Of a stretch of DNA of 64,000 nt, positions 36,046 through 45,241 are shown piece by piece. The DNA comes from Sulfuriferula sp. AH1 (GTDB lineage Bacteria > Pseudomonadota > Gammaproteobacteria > Burkholderiales > Sulfuriferulaceae): NCBI RefSeq assembly GCF_002162035.1, contig NZ_CP021138.1, forward strand, positions 1,984,001 to 2,048,000, written 5' to 3'. A program made the position numbers and the translations under genes. Within the stretch, counting starts at the first letter, position 1. The number at the start of each line of letters is the position of its first letter. The notes under the pieces were generated by a model. That model saw only the letters and a program-made list of their open reading frames with translations, was not told where the DNA came from and ran no database searches.

Positions 36046-36708
36046 ATGCCCAAGTTGCCATTACGGTTTTTACTGCTGATTATTGCGTTCGTGTTTCTGC
36101 TAACGTTCGTCCAGCTGGGTGTGCTAACCATTGCTTTTGACAAATTGGGCCTATCGCCGCACTCTGCCTATCTGCTGTTCATGACCACCCTGCTTGGCAG
36201 TTTCATCAATCTGCCGCTGTTAACCGTGGAAGCAACCGCCCCCGCCACGCCCATGCCGGCTCCGCCATTAAGCAAATTGTTTCATGTCACCGTGCCGCCC
36301 TTCGAAGGAAAAACACTCATTGCCGTGAATGTAGGCGGATGTTTGACGCCTCTCGGTTTCTCCATTTATCTGTTAATGCACAACCCGGTGAATCTGATCC
36401 AGGCCGGCCTGGCTATCGCCGGAGTAGCAATCATCAGCTATGTGACCAGCCGCCCTTTGCATGGAATAGGCATAGGGATACCCATATTTGTGGCACCACT
36501 GGCAGCCGCACTGATGGCGGTAATCATTAATCATGAACAAAGTGCGCCGCTGGCATACATCGGCGGAACGCTGGGTGTGCTGATCGGCGCGGATCTGCTG
36601 CGGTTGAAAGACATCCGGGCGATGGGAACTCCGCTGGCCTCGATAGGTGGCGCAGGCACATTTGACGGGATTTTTGTGACCGGCATCGTCGCCGTACTGC
36701 TGACATAA
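36046..36708 (+). CDS. DUF1614 family membrane protein
   Basis: ATG 36046 gives a 220-residue protein (a longer frame to 35878 adds 56 unlikely residues). Six or so hydrophobic segments are visible. An N-terminal RFLLLIIAFVFLLTFV span precedes the conserved VNVGGCLTPLGFSIYLL and GIGIPIFVAPLAAALM segments, and the end has GGTLGVLIGADLLRL and GGAGTFDGIF, typical of DUF1614. Function unknown. It appears monocistronic. Confidence 0.82.
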   Translation: MPKLPLRFLLLIIAFVFLLTFVQLGVLTIAFDKLGLSPHSAYLLFMTTLLGSFINLPLLTVEATAPATPMPAPPLSKLFHVTVPPFEGKTLIAVNVGGCLTPLGFSIYLLMHNPVNLIQAGLAIAGVAIISYVTSRPLHGIGIGIPIFVAPLAAALMAVIINHEQSAPLAYIGGTLGVLIGADLLRLKDIRAMGTPLASIGGAGTFDGIFVTGIVAVLLT

Positions 36709-36810
36709 CAGGCGTGCACCCACGCCAGGGGCTACAGAAATCCGTTACGCAAACAGTCGATACGGCAAACGCCGTACATTTTCCGGTTCGCGTTTTCGGG
36801 TTGATCCCAT

Positions 36811-37014
36811 CTAGTCCAGCAAAAACGTAATATTGGCGTTAATGCGGTATGTGACAATCTTGCCGCCATCGACCTTGGCTTCAAAATCCTTGATATAAAT
36901 GGACTTGATGCCATGCAAGGATTTGGCGGCACGCGCCACCGCCTGCTGCGCCGCGTCTTCCCAGCTCTTGTCCGACTCGGCCAGCACTTCGATTACTTTC
37001 AGCATCTCCGACAT
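36811..37014 (-). CDS. Dodecin (flavin-binding dodecamer)
   Basis: The 67-residue protein has the dodecin layout: KVIEVLAESDKSWEDAAQQAV, then AAKSLHGIKSIYIKDFEA, and VTYRINANITFLLD as the last strand. Dodecins store or buffer flavins (or CoA) as hollow dodecamers. The GGAAGGAG ribosome site is strong. An inverted repeat about 30 bp upstream may be an operator. Confidence 0.92.
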   Translation of the reverse strand: MSEMLKVIEVLAESDKSWEDAAQQAVARAAKSLHGIKSIYIKDFEAKVDGGKIVTYRINANITFLLD

Positions 37015-37042
37015 GATATCGCTCCTTCCAGGGTATTTAACG

Positions 37043-37077
37043 ATTAACCCTGATCTCTATCGCTGTGCAGGGTTAAT
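37043..37077. promoter_or_regulatory. 10-bp inverted repeat upstream of dodecin
   Basis: ATTAACCCTG (37043-37052) and CAGGGTTAAT (37068-37077) are exact inverted copies 25 bp centre to centre, in the probable promoter region (TATAGT-like -10 candidate near 37082). The spacing suggests a dimeric regulator contacting the same face of the helix. The regulator is unknown. Confidence 0.45.
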
Positions 37078-37143
37078 TCACTATAGTACAAATCCTCCCA
37101 AATACCCGCAGAGAGGCTCCGACTGCGGTCGGAATCGGTCCGG

Positions 37144-39213
37144 CTAGGGCACAATCATGGACAGGCTCGACAGCAATAACTCCTGGGCACAGATCGGCTT
37201 GGCGCGGCGAGAATGGCGTTGCCGGTAGCTGCCATTGGCCTCCATCTCCCATGCCTGCGAATTATCCCTGAGGTAGGGTTTGATGCCTTCAGCCAATATC
37301 CGTTTCTTGAGCCGCGGATCAAGTACGGGAAACGCCACCTCGATGCGGCGGAAGAAATTGCGCTCCATCCAGTCCGCGCTCGACAGGTAAATATCATCCG
37401 CCCCGCCGTTGCGAAAATACAGGATACGAGTATGCTCCAGGAACCGTCCTATCACTGAACGCACACGAATATTGTCCGACAATCCCGGATAGCCGGGCTT
37501 GAGTGCACAGGCGCCGCGCACCACCAGATCGATCTGCACCCCGGCCTGCGAAGCTTCGTATAGCGCCAGGATGACCTGCGGTTCCAGCAATGCATTCATT
37601 TTGGCGAAAATCGCTGCCTGTCTGCCGGCACGGGCATGCTCAATCTCGCGCTGGATCGCCGCAATAACCTGGCTATGCAGGCTGAATGGCGACTGCCATA
37701 AATGCTGCAGATGCGAAGCGCTGCCCAGTCCGGTCAATTGCGTAAATACTTCATTGACGTCAGTGCAGATCCCTTCATGGCATGTCAGCAACCCGAAATC
37801 GGTATACATCCTCGCCGTACGCGCATGATAATTCCCGGTCCCCAGATGCACATACCGGCGCAATTGATTATGCTCGCGCCGCACTACCAGCGCCATCTTG
37901 GCATGCGTTTTATAACCCACCACACCGTATACCACATGCACACCGGCCTGCTCCAGCTTGGCGGACCAGCTGATATTGGCCTCTTCGTCGAAGCGCGCCA
38001 TCAGCTCGACCACCACGGTAACTTCCTTGCCGCGCGTGGCCGCATGGATCAGCGCTTCCATCAGCATCGAATCCGTACCGGTACGATATACCGTCTGCCG
38101 TATCGCCAGCACATCGGGATCTTCAGCGGCCTGACGGATAAAATCGATCACCGGCTGAAAACTCTGGAACGGATGATGCAACAGCACATCGCCCTTGCGG
38201 ATGACGCTGAAAATATCGTCCGATTTGCTCAACACAGCCGGCATACCAGGTACAAATTCGGGAAATTTCAAATCGGGACGATCGACCTGGGCCGGGATCT
38301 GCATCAACCGCACCAGATTGACCAATCCGTTGACCTGATATAAATCCTCATGCTTCAGCCCGAACTGGCCCAGCAGGAAATTCACCATATCTGCCGAACA
38401 GTTATCGGCGACTTCCAACCTTACCGCATCGCCCAGATTGCGCTGCGACAACTCGCCCTGCAAGGCTTCGCGCAGATTCTTGATTTCTTCCTCGTCCACG
38501 AATAATTCGGAATTGCGCGTCACTCGGAATTGATAACATCCTTCTACCGTCATCCCCGCGAACAGTTCATTGACGTGCGCATGCAGGATCGATGACAGGA
38601 ACACAAAACCGTACTCGCATCCGGCGATCTCCGGCGGCATCAAGATCACCCGCGGCAGCGAACGCGGCGCCTGCACGACTGCGGCACCCGAACTACGACC
38701 GAACGCATCGCGGCCGGACAGCTCGACTGCAAAATTCAGGCTCTTGTTCAGTACACGCGGAAACGGATGGGCTGGATCGAGACCGATCGGCGTCAGCACC
38801 GGCATCAGCTCGTTGAAAAAATAGGCCTGCACCCATTCGGCTTGTGCCGCGTTCCAATGGTTACGGCGCAAGAAACGTATGCCTTGCTCGCTCAATTGCG
38901 GCAGAATATCCCGATTGAGCACTTCATATTGCCGATCGACCAGCGCCCGCACGCGAGGCTCCAGCTCCTGCAAGGTCTGCTTCGCGGTATAGCCGTCAGG
39001 CGACTGATGGTGCGGGCTCATTGCTGCGCGCTCCTTCAGTCCGGCCACGCGCACTTCAAAAAATTCATCAAGATTGCTGCTGACGATGCAAACGAATTTC
39101 AATCTTTCCAGCAAAGGCGTATGCGCATCCTGCGCCTGGGCAAGGACGCGTTCATTGAATGCCAGCAAACTGAGTTCGCGATTAAGGAAATGATCGTTCG
39201 GCAATGAGTTCAT
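37144..39213 (-). CDS. ppk: Polyphosphate kinase 1
   Basis: PPK1 builds inorganic polyphosphate from ATP through a phosphohistidine. The 689 residues (E. coli 688) begin with FLNRELSLLAFNERVLAQAQD. The catalytic phospholipase-D-like half has VGYKTHAKMALVVRRE, which holds the autophosphorylated His, GTGNYH, and FLEHTRILYFRNGG, which holds the second His. It is transcribed away from the CYTH-sixA operon. Its promoter contains a PhoB-like array, so induction by phosphate starvation is likely. No ppx gene is adjacent. Confidence 0.96.
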   Translation of the reverse strand: MNSLPNDHFLNRELSLLAFNERVLAQAQDAHTPLLERLKFVCIVSSNLDEFFEVRVAGLKERAAMSPHHQSPDGYTAKQTLQELEPRVRALVDRQYEVLNRDILPQLSEQGIRFLRRNHWNAAQAEWVQAYFFNELMPVLTPIGLDPAHPFPRVLNKSLNFAVELSGRDAFGRSSGAAVVQAPRSLPRVILMPPEIAGCEYGFVFLSSILHAHVNELFAGMTVEGCYQFRVTRNSELFVDEEEIKNLREALQGELSQRNLGDAVRLEVADNCSADMVNFLLGQFGLKHEDLYQVNGLVNLVRLMQIPAQVDRPDLKFPEFVPGMPAVLSKSDDIFSVIRKGDVLLHHPFQSFQPVIDFIRQAAEDPDVLAIRQTVYRTGTDSMLMEALIHAATRGKEVTVVVELMARFDEEANISWSAKLEQAGVHVVYGVVGYKTHAKMALVVRREHNQLRRYVHLGTGNYHARTARMYTDFGLLTCHEGICTDVNEVFTQLTGLGSASHLQHLWQSPFSLHSQVIAAIQREIEHARAGRQAAIFAKMNALLEPQVILALYEASQAGVQIDLVVRGACALKPGYPGLSDNIRVRSVIGRFLEHTRILYFRNGGADDIYLSSADWMERNFFRRIEVAFPVLDPRLKKRILAEGIKPYLRDNSQAWEMEANGSYRQRHSRRAKPICAQELLLSSLSMIVP

Positions 39214-39230
39214 AGAAGTATAAACAGGCT

Positions 39231-39276
39231 AAAATACAACACCATGATATGACATTAATGTGACATGACTATGACA
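39231..39276 (-). promoter_or_regulatory. PhoB-box-like array and -10 element of ppk
   Basis: On the minus strand TGTCA occurs three times at an exact 11-bp period: TGTCATAGTCA, TGTCACATTAA, TGTCATATCAT (top-strand TGACA at 39250, 39261 and 39272). This is the direct-repeat form of the Pho box, oriented towards ppk. A TATTTT -10 candidate (39236-39231) lies about 11 bp downstream of the box, the spacing of PhoB-activated promoters that lack a -35. The outermost repeat overlaps the start codons of the divergent CYTH gene. Confidence 0.75.
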
Positions 39277-39891
39277 ACTGAAATCGAATTAAAGCTCAAA
39301 ATAGACCCCGCCGACGTAAATTTGTTATTGCAGCAACCGGTTCTGATCGCTGCCGGCGAACCGCATCGGCGCTTGCTCGTCAGCCGCTATTTTGACACAC
39401 CTGCGCTGGAATTGATGGCCCGGCATGCTGCCCTGCGCGTACGCCGCATCGGGCAGCAATGGATACAAACCGTCAAGATAGGCGGCACCGCGGTCAATGG
39501 CCTGCATACGCGCCCGGAATGGGAAATACCTGTACCCGACGATCAGCCGCATCCCGAACTCTTTACCGAACCCGCCGTGCGCGCCGTGCTCCAGGAGCAC
39601 ATCACCAGCCGGCTACAGGCGGTATTTCAAACCGAATTCTGGCGCAGCACGTGGCTCATCGACTTCCACGACAGCCGCATAGAAGTCGCGCTCGATCAGG
39701 GCGAAGTCGGCAGCCTCAGACGCAGCGAACCGATTTGCGAAGTCGAATTGGAACTGAAGTCAGGCAATGCAGAGGCATTGACTGCACTCGCCGATCTGCT
39801 CTCCCGGCACATCGCGCTGATGCCTGATTCCGTCAGCAAAGCCCAACGCGGTTATGCGTTGTACCGGGCGCAGCACGCCATTTCATCCTGA
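39265..39891 (+). CDS. CYTH-domain inorganic triphosphatase
   Basis: The 208-residue protein is a single CYTH (triphosphate tunnel) domain. The signature TEIELKLK (ExExK) is at residues 5-12. Further acidic and basic tunnel residues follow: ALRVRRIG, WIQTVKIGG, RPEWEIPV, and EVELELKSG in the last third. Related proteins (E. coli YgiF) hydrolyse inorganic triphosphate and many bind polyphosphate. Many also carry a C-terminal CHAD domain, which is absent here. The gene is divergent from ppk. Its start codon (ATG 39265 or 39271) lies within the PhoB-like array. Probable first gene of an operon with sixA, nudB and the SpoIIAA-like gene. Confidence 0.88.
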   Translation: MTMTTEIELKLKIDPADVNLLLQQPVLIAAGEPHRRLLVSRYFDTPALELMARHAALRVRRIGQQWIQTVKIGGTAVNGLHTRPEWEIPVPDDQPHPELFTEPAVRAVLQEHITSRLQAVFQTEFWRSTWLIDFHDSRIEVALDQGEVGSLRRSEPICEVELELKSGNAEALTALADLLSRHIALMPDSVSKAQRGYALYRAQHAISS

Positions 39892-39942
39892 TTATTTATT
39901 TTGTCACATACCCTCACTATTATGACGGATTTAGGCAGAACC

Positions 39943-40395
39943 ATGGATTTGATTTTATGGCGGCACGCCGATGCAGTTGACGGCTCCCCCGACATGCAAC
40001 GCGAACTGACCCCCAAAGGTATCAAGCAAGCCAAGCAAATGGCTGAATGGCTGAATGCCCGCCTGCCGGAAGACGCCCGCATTCTGGTCAGCCCGGCAGC
40101 CCGCGCGCAACAGACTGCCGCCGCGCTCGATCGCCCGTTCATAACGGACAAAGCGCTCGCTCCCGATACCAATGCGATGTCGTTACTGCTTGCAGCAGGC
40201 TGGCCGGATGCAGGCGGTACGGTGATGCTGATCGGCCACCAGCCCGGCTTCGGCCGCGCTGCCATGCTGTTGCTGGCCGGTATCGAATCCGACATGTCGA
40301 TCAAAAAAGGCGGCGTAGTATGGATCAGCAACCGCGTACGCCAAACCACCCAGCAAAATGTATTGCGCGTCTTGATGTCACCGGATATGGTATAA
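39943..40395 (+). CDS. sixA: Phosphohistidine phosphatase SixA
   Basis: This is a histidine-phosphatase superfamily protein of about 150 residues. It has the catalytic WRHADA motif at the N-terminus, VSPAARAQQTAA, and IGHQPGFG carrying the second His. SixA removes phosphate from phosphohistidine in signalling or PTS proteins. ATG 39943 fits the family; ATG 39922 is possible. It lies 51 nt after the CYTH gene and just before nudB. Being next to ppk, an enzyme with a phosphohistidine intermediate, is suggestive but unproven as a functional link. Confidence 0.87.
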   Translation: MDLILWRHADAVDGSPDMQRELTPKGIKQAKQMAEWLNARLPEDARILVSPAARAQQTAAALDRPFITDKALAPDTNAMSLLLAAGWPDAGGTVMLIGHQPGFGRAAMLLLAGIESDMSIKKGGVVWISNRVRQTTQQNVLRVLMSPDMV

Positions 40396-40423
40396 AGCAG
40401 TATCCCCTGATTCCAGATGTGCA

Positions 40424-40864
40424 ATGTCTTATAAAACGCCCGAATCCGTCCTTGTCGTCATTTACACGCCCGAGTTGGATGTCCTGTTACTGGAACGCGC
40501 CGATCATCCCGGCTGGTGGCAGTCCGTGACCGGCAGCATGGAACAGGAAGAGTCGGCGCAGCAAACCGCGGTTCGGGAAACCATGGAGGAAACCGGCCTG
40601 GATGCAAACAAGTATCCCTTACAGGACCTGGGCTATAGCAACCGGTATGAGATATACGACTGTTTCCGCCATCGCTATGCGCCCGGTGTCACCCACAATA
40701 CCGAACATGTATTCGGCCTGGTCGTCCCTCGCCAAACCCACATCACGCTCGCGCCGCGCGAGCATCTGCGTTATATTTGGATACCGGCGCAAGCAGCCGC
40801 CGAAAAATGCTTTTCACCAAGCAATCAGGCAGCGATTAATTTTTTATTAAAGGGAAGATCATGA
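40424..40864 (+). CDS. nudB: Dihydroneopterin triphosphate diphosphatase NudB
   Basis: This Nudix hydrolase of 146 residues has the full Nudix box, GSMEQEESAQQTAVRETMEE then TGL (G-x5-E-x7-REU-xEExGU). NudB removes pyrophosphate from dihydroneopterin triphosphate in folate synthesis (compare folA and folD in this window). HNTEHVFGLVVP and the end FSPSNQAAINFLL are NudB-like. It overlaps the next gene by four bases. Confidence 0.88.
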   Translation: MSYKTPESVLVVIYTPELDVLLLERADHPGWWQSVTGSMEQEESAQQTAVRETMEETGLDANKYPLQDLGYSNRYEIYDCFRHRYAPGVTHNTEHVFGLVVPRQTHITLAPREHLRYIWIPAQAAAEKCFSPSNQAAINFLLKGRS

Positions 40865-41208
40865 TTAACATAACGACTGAAAACAACACCGTGCGGGCTG
40901 CTGTATTGGGTGAGTTCAGTATCGCCGACTTCCGCGAATTTGAAGAAACCATACTTTATGGCATCAAGTTCCAGGGCACGGTGAATTTGCTGATCGATTT
41001 ACGCGACATGCTGGACTTCACCATCGATGTCGCCTGGGAAGAGATCCGTTTCAGCCGCGCGCATGCTACCGAATTCGGCAAAATCGCGATTATCACCAGC
41101 AGTCAGTGGCTGAGCTGGAGTGCATGGATAAACCAGTTATTCGTCGAAGCCGAAATCATGGTATTCGACACTCCCGAAGCTGCGGATGCATGGCTGAAAG
41201 AAGCGTAG
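40861..41208 (+). CDS. SpoIIAA-like (STAS-fold) protein
   Basis: The 115-residue protein resembles the SpoIIAA-like/DUF3478 family: a VNLLIDLRDMLDF strand followed by helices (WEEIRFSRAH), then KIAIITSSQWLSWSAWI and a C-terminal FDTPEAADAWLKE helix. The fold is that of STAS proteins but without the phosphorylatable Ser context of anti-anti-sigma factors. Role unknown. It is the last gene of the CYTH-sixA-nudB run and converges on glgP with a 7-nt gap. Confidence 0.8.
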   Translation: MINITTENNTVRAAVLGEFSIADFREFEETILYGIKFQGTVNLLIDLRDMLDFTIDVAWEEIRFSRAHATEFGKIAIITSSQWLSWSAWINQLFVEAEIMVFDTPEAADAWLKEA

Positions 41209-41215
41209 CCGCACG

Positions 41216-43744
41216 CTACTCCACATCCGGGGATAACACGCCCGGCGTCATTTCAACTGGCGGCTGCACCAGTTTCCATATCTCGCGGTTATATTCCTGC
41301 ATGGTGCGGTCTGTCGAGAAAAATCCGCTGCAAGCTGTGTTCATGATGCTCATTTGCGTCCATTTCTCGGTATCCTGCCATGCCAGCGCCACTGCATGCT
41401 GCGCATCGACATAACTGCGAAAATCAGCTACCGTCATCCACGGATCAGACGCGCTCAGCATCGAATCCAGTATGCTGTCGAAAATACCCGGTTCCGACTG
41501 ATTGAAATGACCGCAGCGCAGCAGATCGATCACATCGTGCAACGCCTGATCGCGTTCAATATATTCCCAGGGCCGATAATCATGGCGCAACGTCTCGACC
41601 TGTTCCGCGTGCAAACCAAACAGGAAAAAGTTCTCTGTCCCTACTGCATCCATGATTTCGATATTGGCGCCATCGTAAGTACCGATAGTCACCGCGCCAT
41701 TCATCATGAATTTCATGTTGCCGGTGCCTGATGCCTCTTTGCCCGCTGTAGAAATCTGCTCGGACAAATCGGTCGCCGGCGCGATCACCTCCATGGCCGA
41801 TACCCGATAATTCGGAATAAACGCCACTTTCAACCGCCCATTCACATCCGGATCGTTATTGACGACATCCGCGACGTTATTGATCAGCTTGATGATGGAC
41901 TTAGCCATGTAATAACCCGGTGCTGCCTTGCCGCCGATCAACACGCAACGATTCACCCAGTTATCGAGATTTCCGTGCTTGATGCGCAGATACAGATACA
42001 CCACGTGCAGCACATTCAATAACTGGCGCTTGTATTCATGGATGCGTTTTACCTGCACGTCGAACAATGCCGCAGGATCGAATTCGACGTGGCATTCGCT
42101 CTTGACCAGCGCCGCCAGACGCTGTTTGTTCGCCAGCTTTACTGCACGCCAGTGCGCATGAAAAGCCTTGTTATCGAAGGAAACCAGCTGTTTCAGGCGC
42201 TCGATCTGGCCTAAATCCGCGATCCACTCGTCGCCTATGTGCTCGCTGATCAAGGCGGTCATGCCGGGATTGGCGTAAGCGATCCAGCGCCGCGGCGTGA
42301 CCCCATTGGTTTTATTATTGAATTTCTCCGGCCACAATTGGTAGAAATCATGGAACAGGCCGTCGCGTAATAATTGCGAATGCAGTGCCGCCACGCCATT
42401 GACAGAAAAACTGCCGACGATAGCCAGCCATGCCATGCGTACATAGCGCACCGGCCCTTCTTCAATGATCGACATGCGACGCTGGCGGTCGGTATCGCCG
42501 GGCCATTTCATCGACACGGTACGCAGGAATCGCGCATTGATTTCGTAAATGATTTCCAGCAACCGCGGCAGCAGCCGTTCAAACAAGCTGACCGGCCATT
42601 TCTCCAACGCTTCCGGCAGCAAGGTATGGTTGGTATAGGCCATGCACTGCGAGGTGATCGCCCAGGCATCTTCCCATTCGACGCCCTTGTCGTCCAGCAA
42701 TATTCGCATCAGTTCCGCGACCGCGATGGTCGGATGGGTATCGTTCATCTGGAATACGTTCTCGGCGGCAAAATGATGGTATTCGAACTCGCCGTGCCTG
42801 ACCCAGATGCGCATGGCATCCTTGATGCTCGCCGAGGCAAGGAAATACTGCTGGCGCAAACGCAATTCCTTGCCATTCTCGCTGCTGTCATTCGGATACA
42901 GCACCATGGAAATATGCTCGGCCTGATTCTTGGCCTGCACCGCCTCCGTATAACTGCCGGCATTGAATTGGTCCAGATTAAATTCATCCGTCGCCGCGGC
43001 TTTCCATAATCGCAACGTGTTAACCGTCCGATTCCGGTATCCGGAAACCGGCATGTCAAACGGAATCGCAAGAATATCGTCTGTCCCTACCCAGCGCGCC
43101 CGTGCCCGGCCCTGCTGGTCGTGATAGTGTTCGGTATAGCCGCCGAACTGGACATGCTGGGTATACTCGATACGCTCGATTTCCCACGGATTACCGTTTT
43201 GCAGCCAGTGATCGGTTGCTTCCTTTTGATAGCCGTTCTCTATGTATTGGCGGAACATGCCGTATTCATAGCGCAGGCCGTAACCGATGACCGGCAAGCG
43301 CAAGGTCGCGCAGCTGTCCATGAAGCATGCCGCCAGTCTGCCCAGACCGCCATTGCCGAGGCCTGCATCAGGCTCCTGTTCCAGCACGTCTTCCAGCTTC
43401 TGGCTGTAATCCAGCATCGCCTGATCCGTGGCGGTCCTGATCCCCATATTGAGCAGATGATTCCCCAATGAGCGCCCGATCAGGAACTCCAGCGACATGT
43501 AATGCGCACGGCGCGTACCCGGCTGCAGCTGCGTATTCCAGGTATGGCGCCAGTCCACCATCAACCTGTCGCGCACGGTGTAGGCCAGCGCCTCATAGAT
43601 GTAATTCTGCGCGCAGCCCTGAAAGCGGCCCAGATGATACGACAGGTAATGCCTGAAGTTGTGACCTATGGTGACTGCGTCACAACCCAGCGGATCAAGC
43701 GTAAAAGGGCGATAATAATAAGGGGTACAGGATTTGCTGGTCAT
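41216..43744 (-). CDS. glgP: Glycogen phosphorylase
   Basis: GlgP phosphorolyses glycogen or maltodextrin to glucose-1-phosphate with PLP. The 842 residues contain YYMSLEFLIGRSLGN-type text near the N-terminus (AHYMSLEFLIGRSL), GLGNGGLGRLAACFMDS, the PLP-lysine context EASGTGNMKFMMNGA, and GTYDGANIEI. It is the last gene of the pgi-to-glgP operon, 12 nt after glgA. Confidence 0.96.
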   Translation of the reverse strand: MTSKSCTPYYYRPFTLDPLGCDAVTIGHNFRHYLSYHLGRFQGCAQNYIYEALAYTVRDRLMVDWRHTWNTQLQPGTRRAHYMSLEFLIGRSLGNHLLNMGIRTATDQAMLDYSQKLEDVLEQEPDAGLGNGGLGRLAACFMDSCATLRLPVIGYGLRYEYGMFRQYIENGYQKEATDHWLQNGNPWEIERIEYTQHVQFGGYTEHYHDQQGRARARWVGTDDILAIPFDMPVSGYRNRTVNTLRLWKAAATDEFNLDQFNAGSYTEAVQAKNQAEHISMVLYPNDSSENGKELRLRQQYFLASASIKDAMRIWVRHGEFEYHHFAAENVFQMNDTHPTIAVAELMRILLDDKGVEWEDAWAITSQCMAYTNHTLLPEALEKWPVSLFERLLPRLLEIIYEINARFLRTVSMKWPGDTDRQRRMSIIEEGPVRYVRMAWLAIVGSFSVNGVAALHSQLLRDGLFHDFYQLWPEKFNNKTNGVTPRRWIAYANPGMTALISEHIGDEWIADLGQIERLKQLVSFDNKAFHAHWRAVKLANKQRLAALVKSECHVEFDPAALFDVQVKRIHEYKRQLLNVLHVVYLYLRIKHGNLDNWVNRCVLIGGKAAPGYYMAKSIIKLINNVADVVNNDPDVNGRLKVAFIPNYRVSAMEVIAPATDLSEQISTAGKEASGTGNMKFMMNGAVTIGTYDGANIEIMDAVGTENFFLFGLHAEQVETLRHDYRPWEYIERDQALHDVIDLLRCGHFNQSEPGIFDSILDSMLSASDPWMTVADFRSYVDAQHAVALAWQDTEKWTQMSIMNTACSGFFSTDRTMQEYNREIWKLVQPPVEMTPGVLSPDVE

Positions 43745-43756
43745 ATCTCATCTCTC

Positions 43757-45238
43757 TCATTTGTTTGACGTCGCCCTATACAATGCCAAATAGGACTGTG
43801 CACTGTGTTCCCAACCGAAAGAATGGTTCATGCCGGTGCGCTGCAAAGCCTGCCAGACCCGGGGCTGGGCGTAACAGGCTATGGCCCGCTCGATAGCGGC
43901 GATCAGCGCTTCGAAATTGAATTCATCGAACACGAAACCGTTGGCGATGCCCTGAGCCAGATGCTCGCGGCTCGCGTCTATCACCGTATCCGCAAGGCCG
44001 CCGGTGCGATACACGACAGGCGGCGTGCCATAACGCAGGCTGTACATCTGGTTCAGGCCGCAGGGTTCAAAATGCGACGGCATCAGGAAGATATCCGCCC
44101 CCGCTTCCAGCAAGTGCGCGAGTGACTCGTCATAGCCTATGAACACGCCGATGCGCGTTGGGTATTTCACCGCAAAATCGCGCAGTTTCGCTTCGTACTT
44201 GCTATCGCCGCTGCCTACGAACACCATCCTGACATCGGTATGTGACAGCAGATAAGGCAATGCGGCCAGCACCAGATCCAGGCCTTTCTGTTCTACCAGA
44301 CGCCCCACCATGCCCAGCAAGGGCACCTGCATCGCTATCTCGTCCGATTCCATGCCGAATCGGGACAACAAAGCCTGCTTGTTCAATGCTTTTCCAGGCT
44401 GGCGGCGATTTGCGGAATAGTGGGCAAGCAGATGAACATCGGTCGCAGGGTCCCAGACCTTTTCATCGATACCGTTGAGAATCCCGTGCAGCTTATGCCG
44501 CGATATCTGCAACACACCTTGCATGCCATAACCGAATTCCTCCGTGCAGATTTCCCGCGCGTAAGTCGGGCTTACCGTCGTCACTTCGTCAGCATAGACG
44601 ATACCGGCCTTCAGCATCGAGAAGCCGCCATAGAATTCGACGCCTTCCGGTGTCCACCACTGCCGCGGCAATGCCAGGCGATTGAAATCCGCCAGACTGA
44701 AATGACCGCCGTACGCCATGTTGTGAATGGTAAAGATACGCTTCGGCGGGTGCGGAAATTCGCCCAGCAAGGCCGGCACCAGACCGGTCTGCCAATCGTT
44801 GGCATGCACCACATCGGCTTGCCAGTTGATGCCCAGCACATCGCGTGCCAATTCGGTCACTACCCGCGCGAATACACTGAAGCGCTCGGCATTATCGGCC
44901 CAGTCATGACCGTCTGCCTGCACATACGGATTGCCCGGACGGTCGAACAGCACCTGGCAATCCGCCAGCCAGATCGGAAATGCGAAGTCGGCATGCCGCA
45001 CTTCCAGAATACGCACTGAATGGGTGCGTTTTGCGCCGCGCACATCGAGCCAGCCGAGTATATTGATACTATCAACCTGAGTCAGCACCGTCCGGTATGC
45101 AGGCAGTACCAGCCGCACATCGGCGCCAGCGCGCTGCAAGGCATGGGGCAAGCTGTAACCCACATCGCCGAGCCCTCCGGTTTTGATCAAGGGATAAACT
45201 TCGCTTGCAGCAAACAGCACCCGTGTTGTTACATTCAT
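43757..45238 (-). CDS. glgA: Glycogen synthase (ADP-glucose)
   Basis: GlgA is a GT5 glycosyltransferase extending alpha-1,4-glucan from ADP-glucose. The 493 residues include the KTGGLGDV substrate loop near residue 20, [29 protein letters not shown] and the nucleotide-binding [21 protein letters not shown]. It is separated by 3 nt from glgB and 12 nt from glgP. Confidence 0.97.
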   Translation of the reverse strand: MNVTTRVLFAASEVYPLIKTGGLGDVGYSLPHALQRAGADVRLVLPAYRTVLTQVDSINILGWLDVRGAKRTHSVRILEVRHADFAFPIWLADCQVLFDRPGNPYVQADGHDWADNAERFSVFARVVTELARDVLGINWQADVVHANDWQTGLVPALLGEFPHPPKRIFTIHNMAYGGHFSLADFNRLALPRQWWTPEGVEFYGGFSMLKAGIVYADEVTTVSPTYAREICTEEFGYGMQGVLQISRHKLHGILNGIDEKVWDPATDVHLLAHYSANRRQPGKALNKQALLSRFGMESDEIAMQVPLLGMVGRLVEQKGLDLVLAALPYLLSHTDVRMVFVGSGDSKYEAKLRDFAVKYPTRIGVFIGYDESLAHLLEAGADIFLMPSHFEPCGLNQMYSLRYGTPPVVYRTGGLADTVIDASREHLAQGIANGFVFDEFNFEALIAAIERAIACYAQPRVWQALQRTGMNHSFGWEHSAQSYLALYRATSNK

Positions 45239-45241
45239 TTT

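Noticed and set aside
36761-36776. TACGGC-AAAC-GCCGTA hairpin as terminator of dodecin or the DUF1614 gene
   Set aside because: The stem is only 6 bp and no proper T-run follows on the dodecin strand; the plus-strand ATTTT is marginal.
37118-37133. TCCGAC-TGCG-GTCGGA hairpin downstream of ppk
   Set aside because: There is no T-tract on the ppk strand, so termination cannot be supported.
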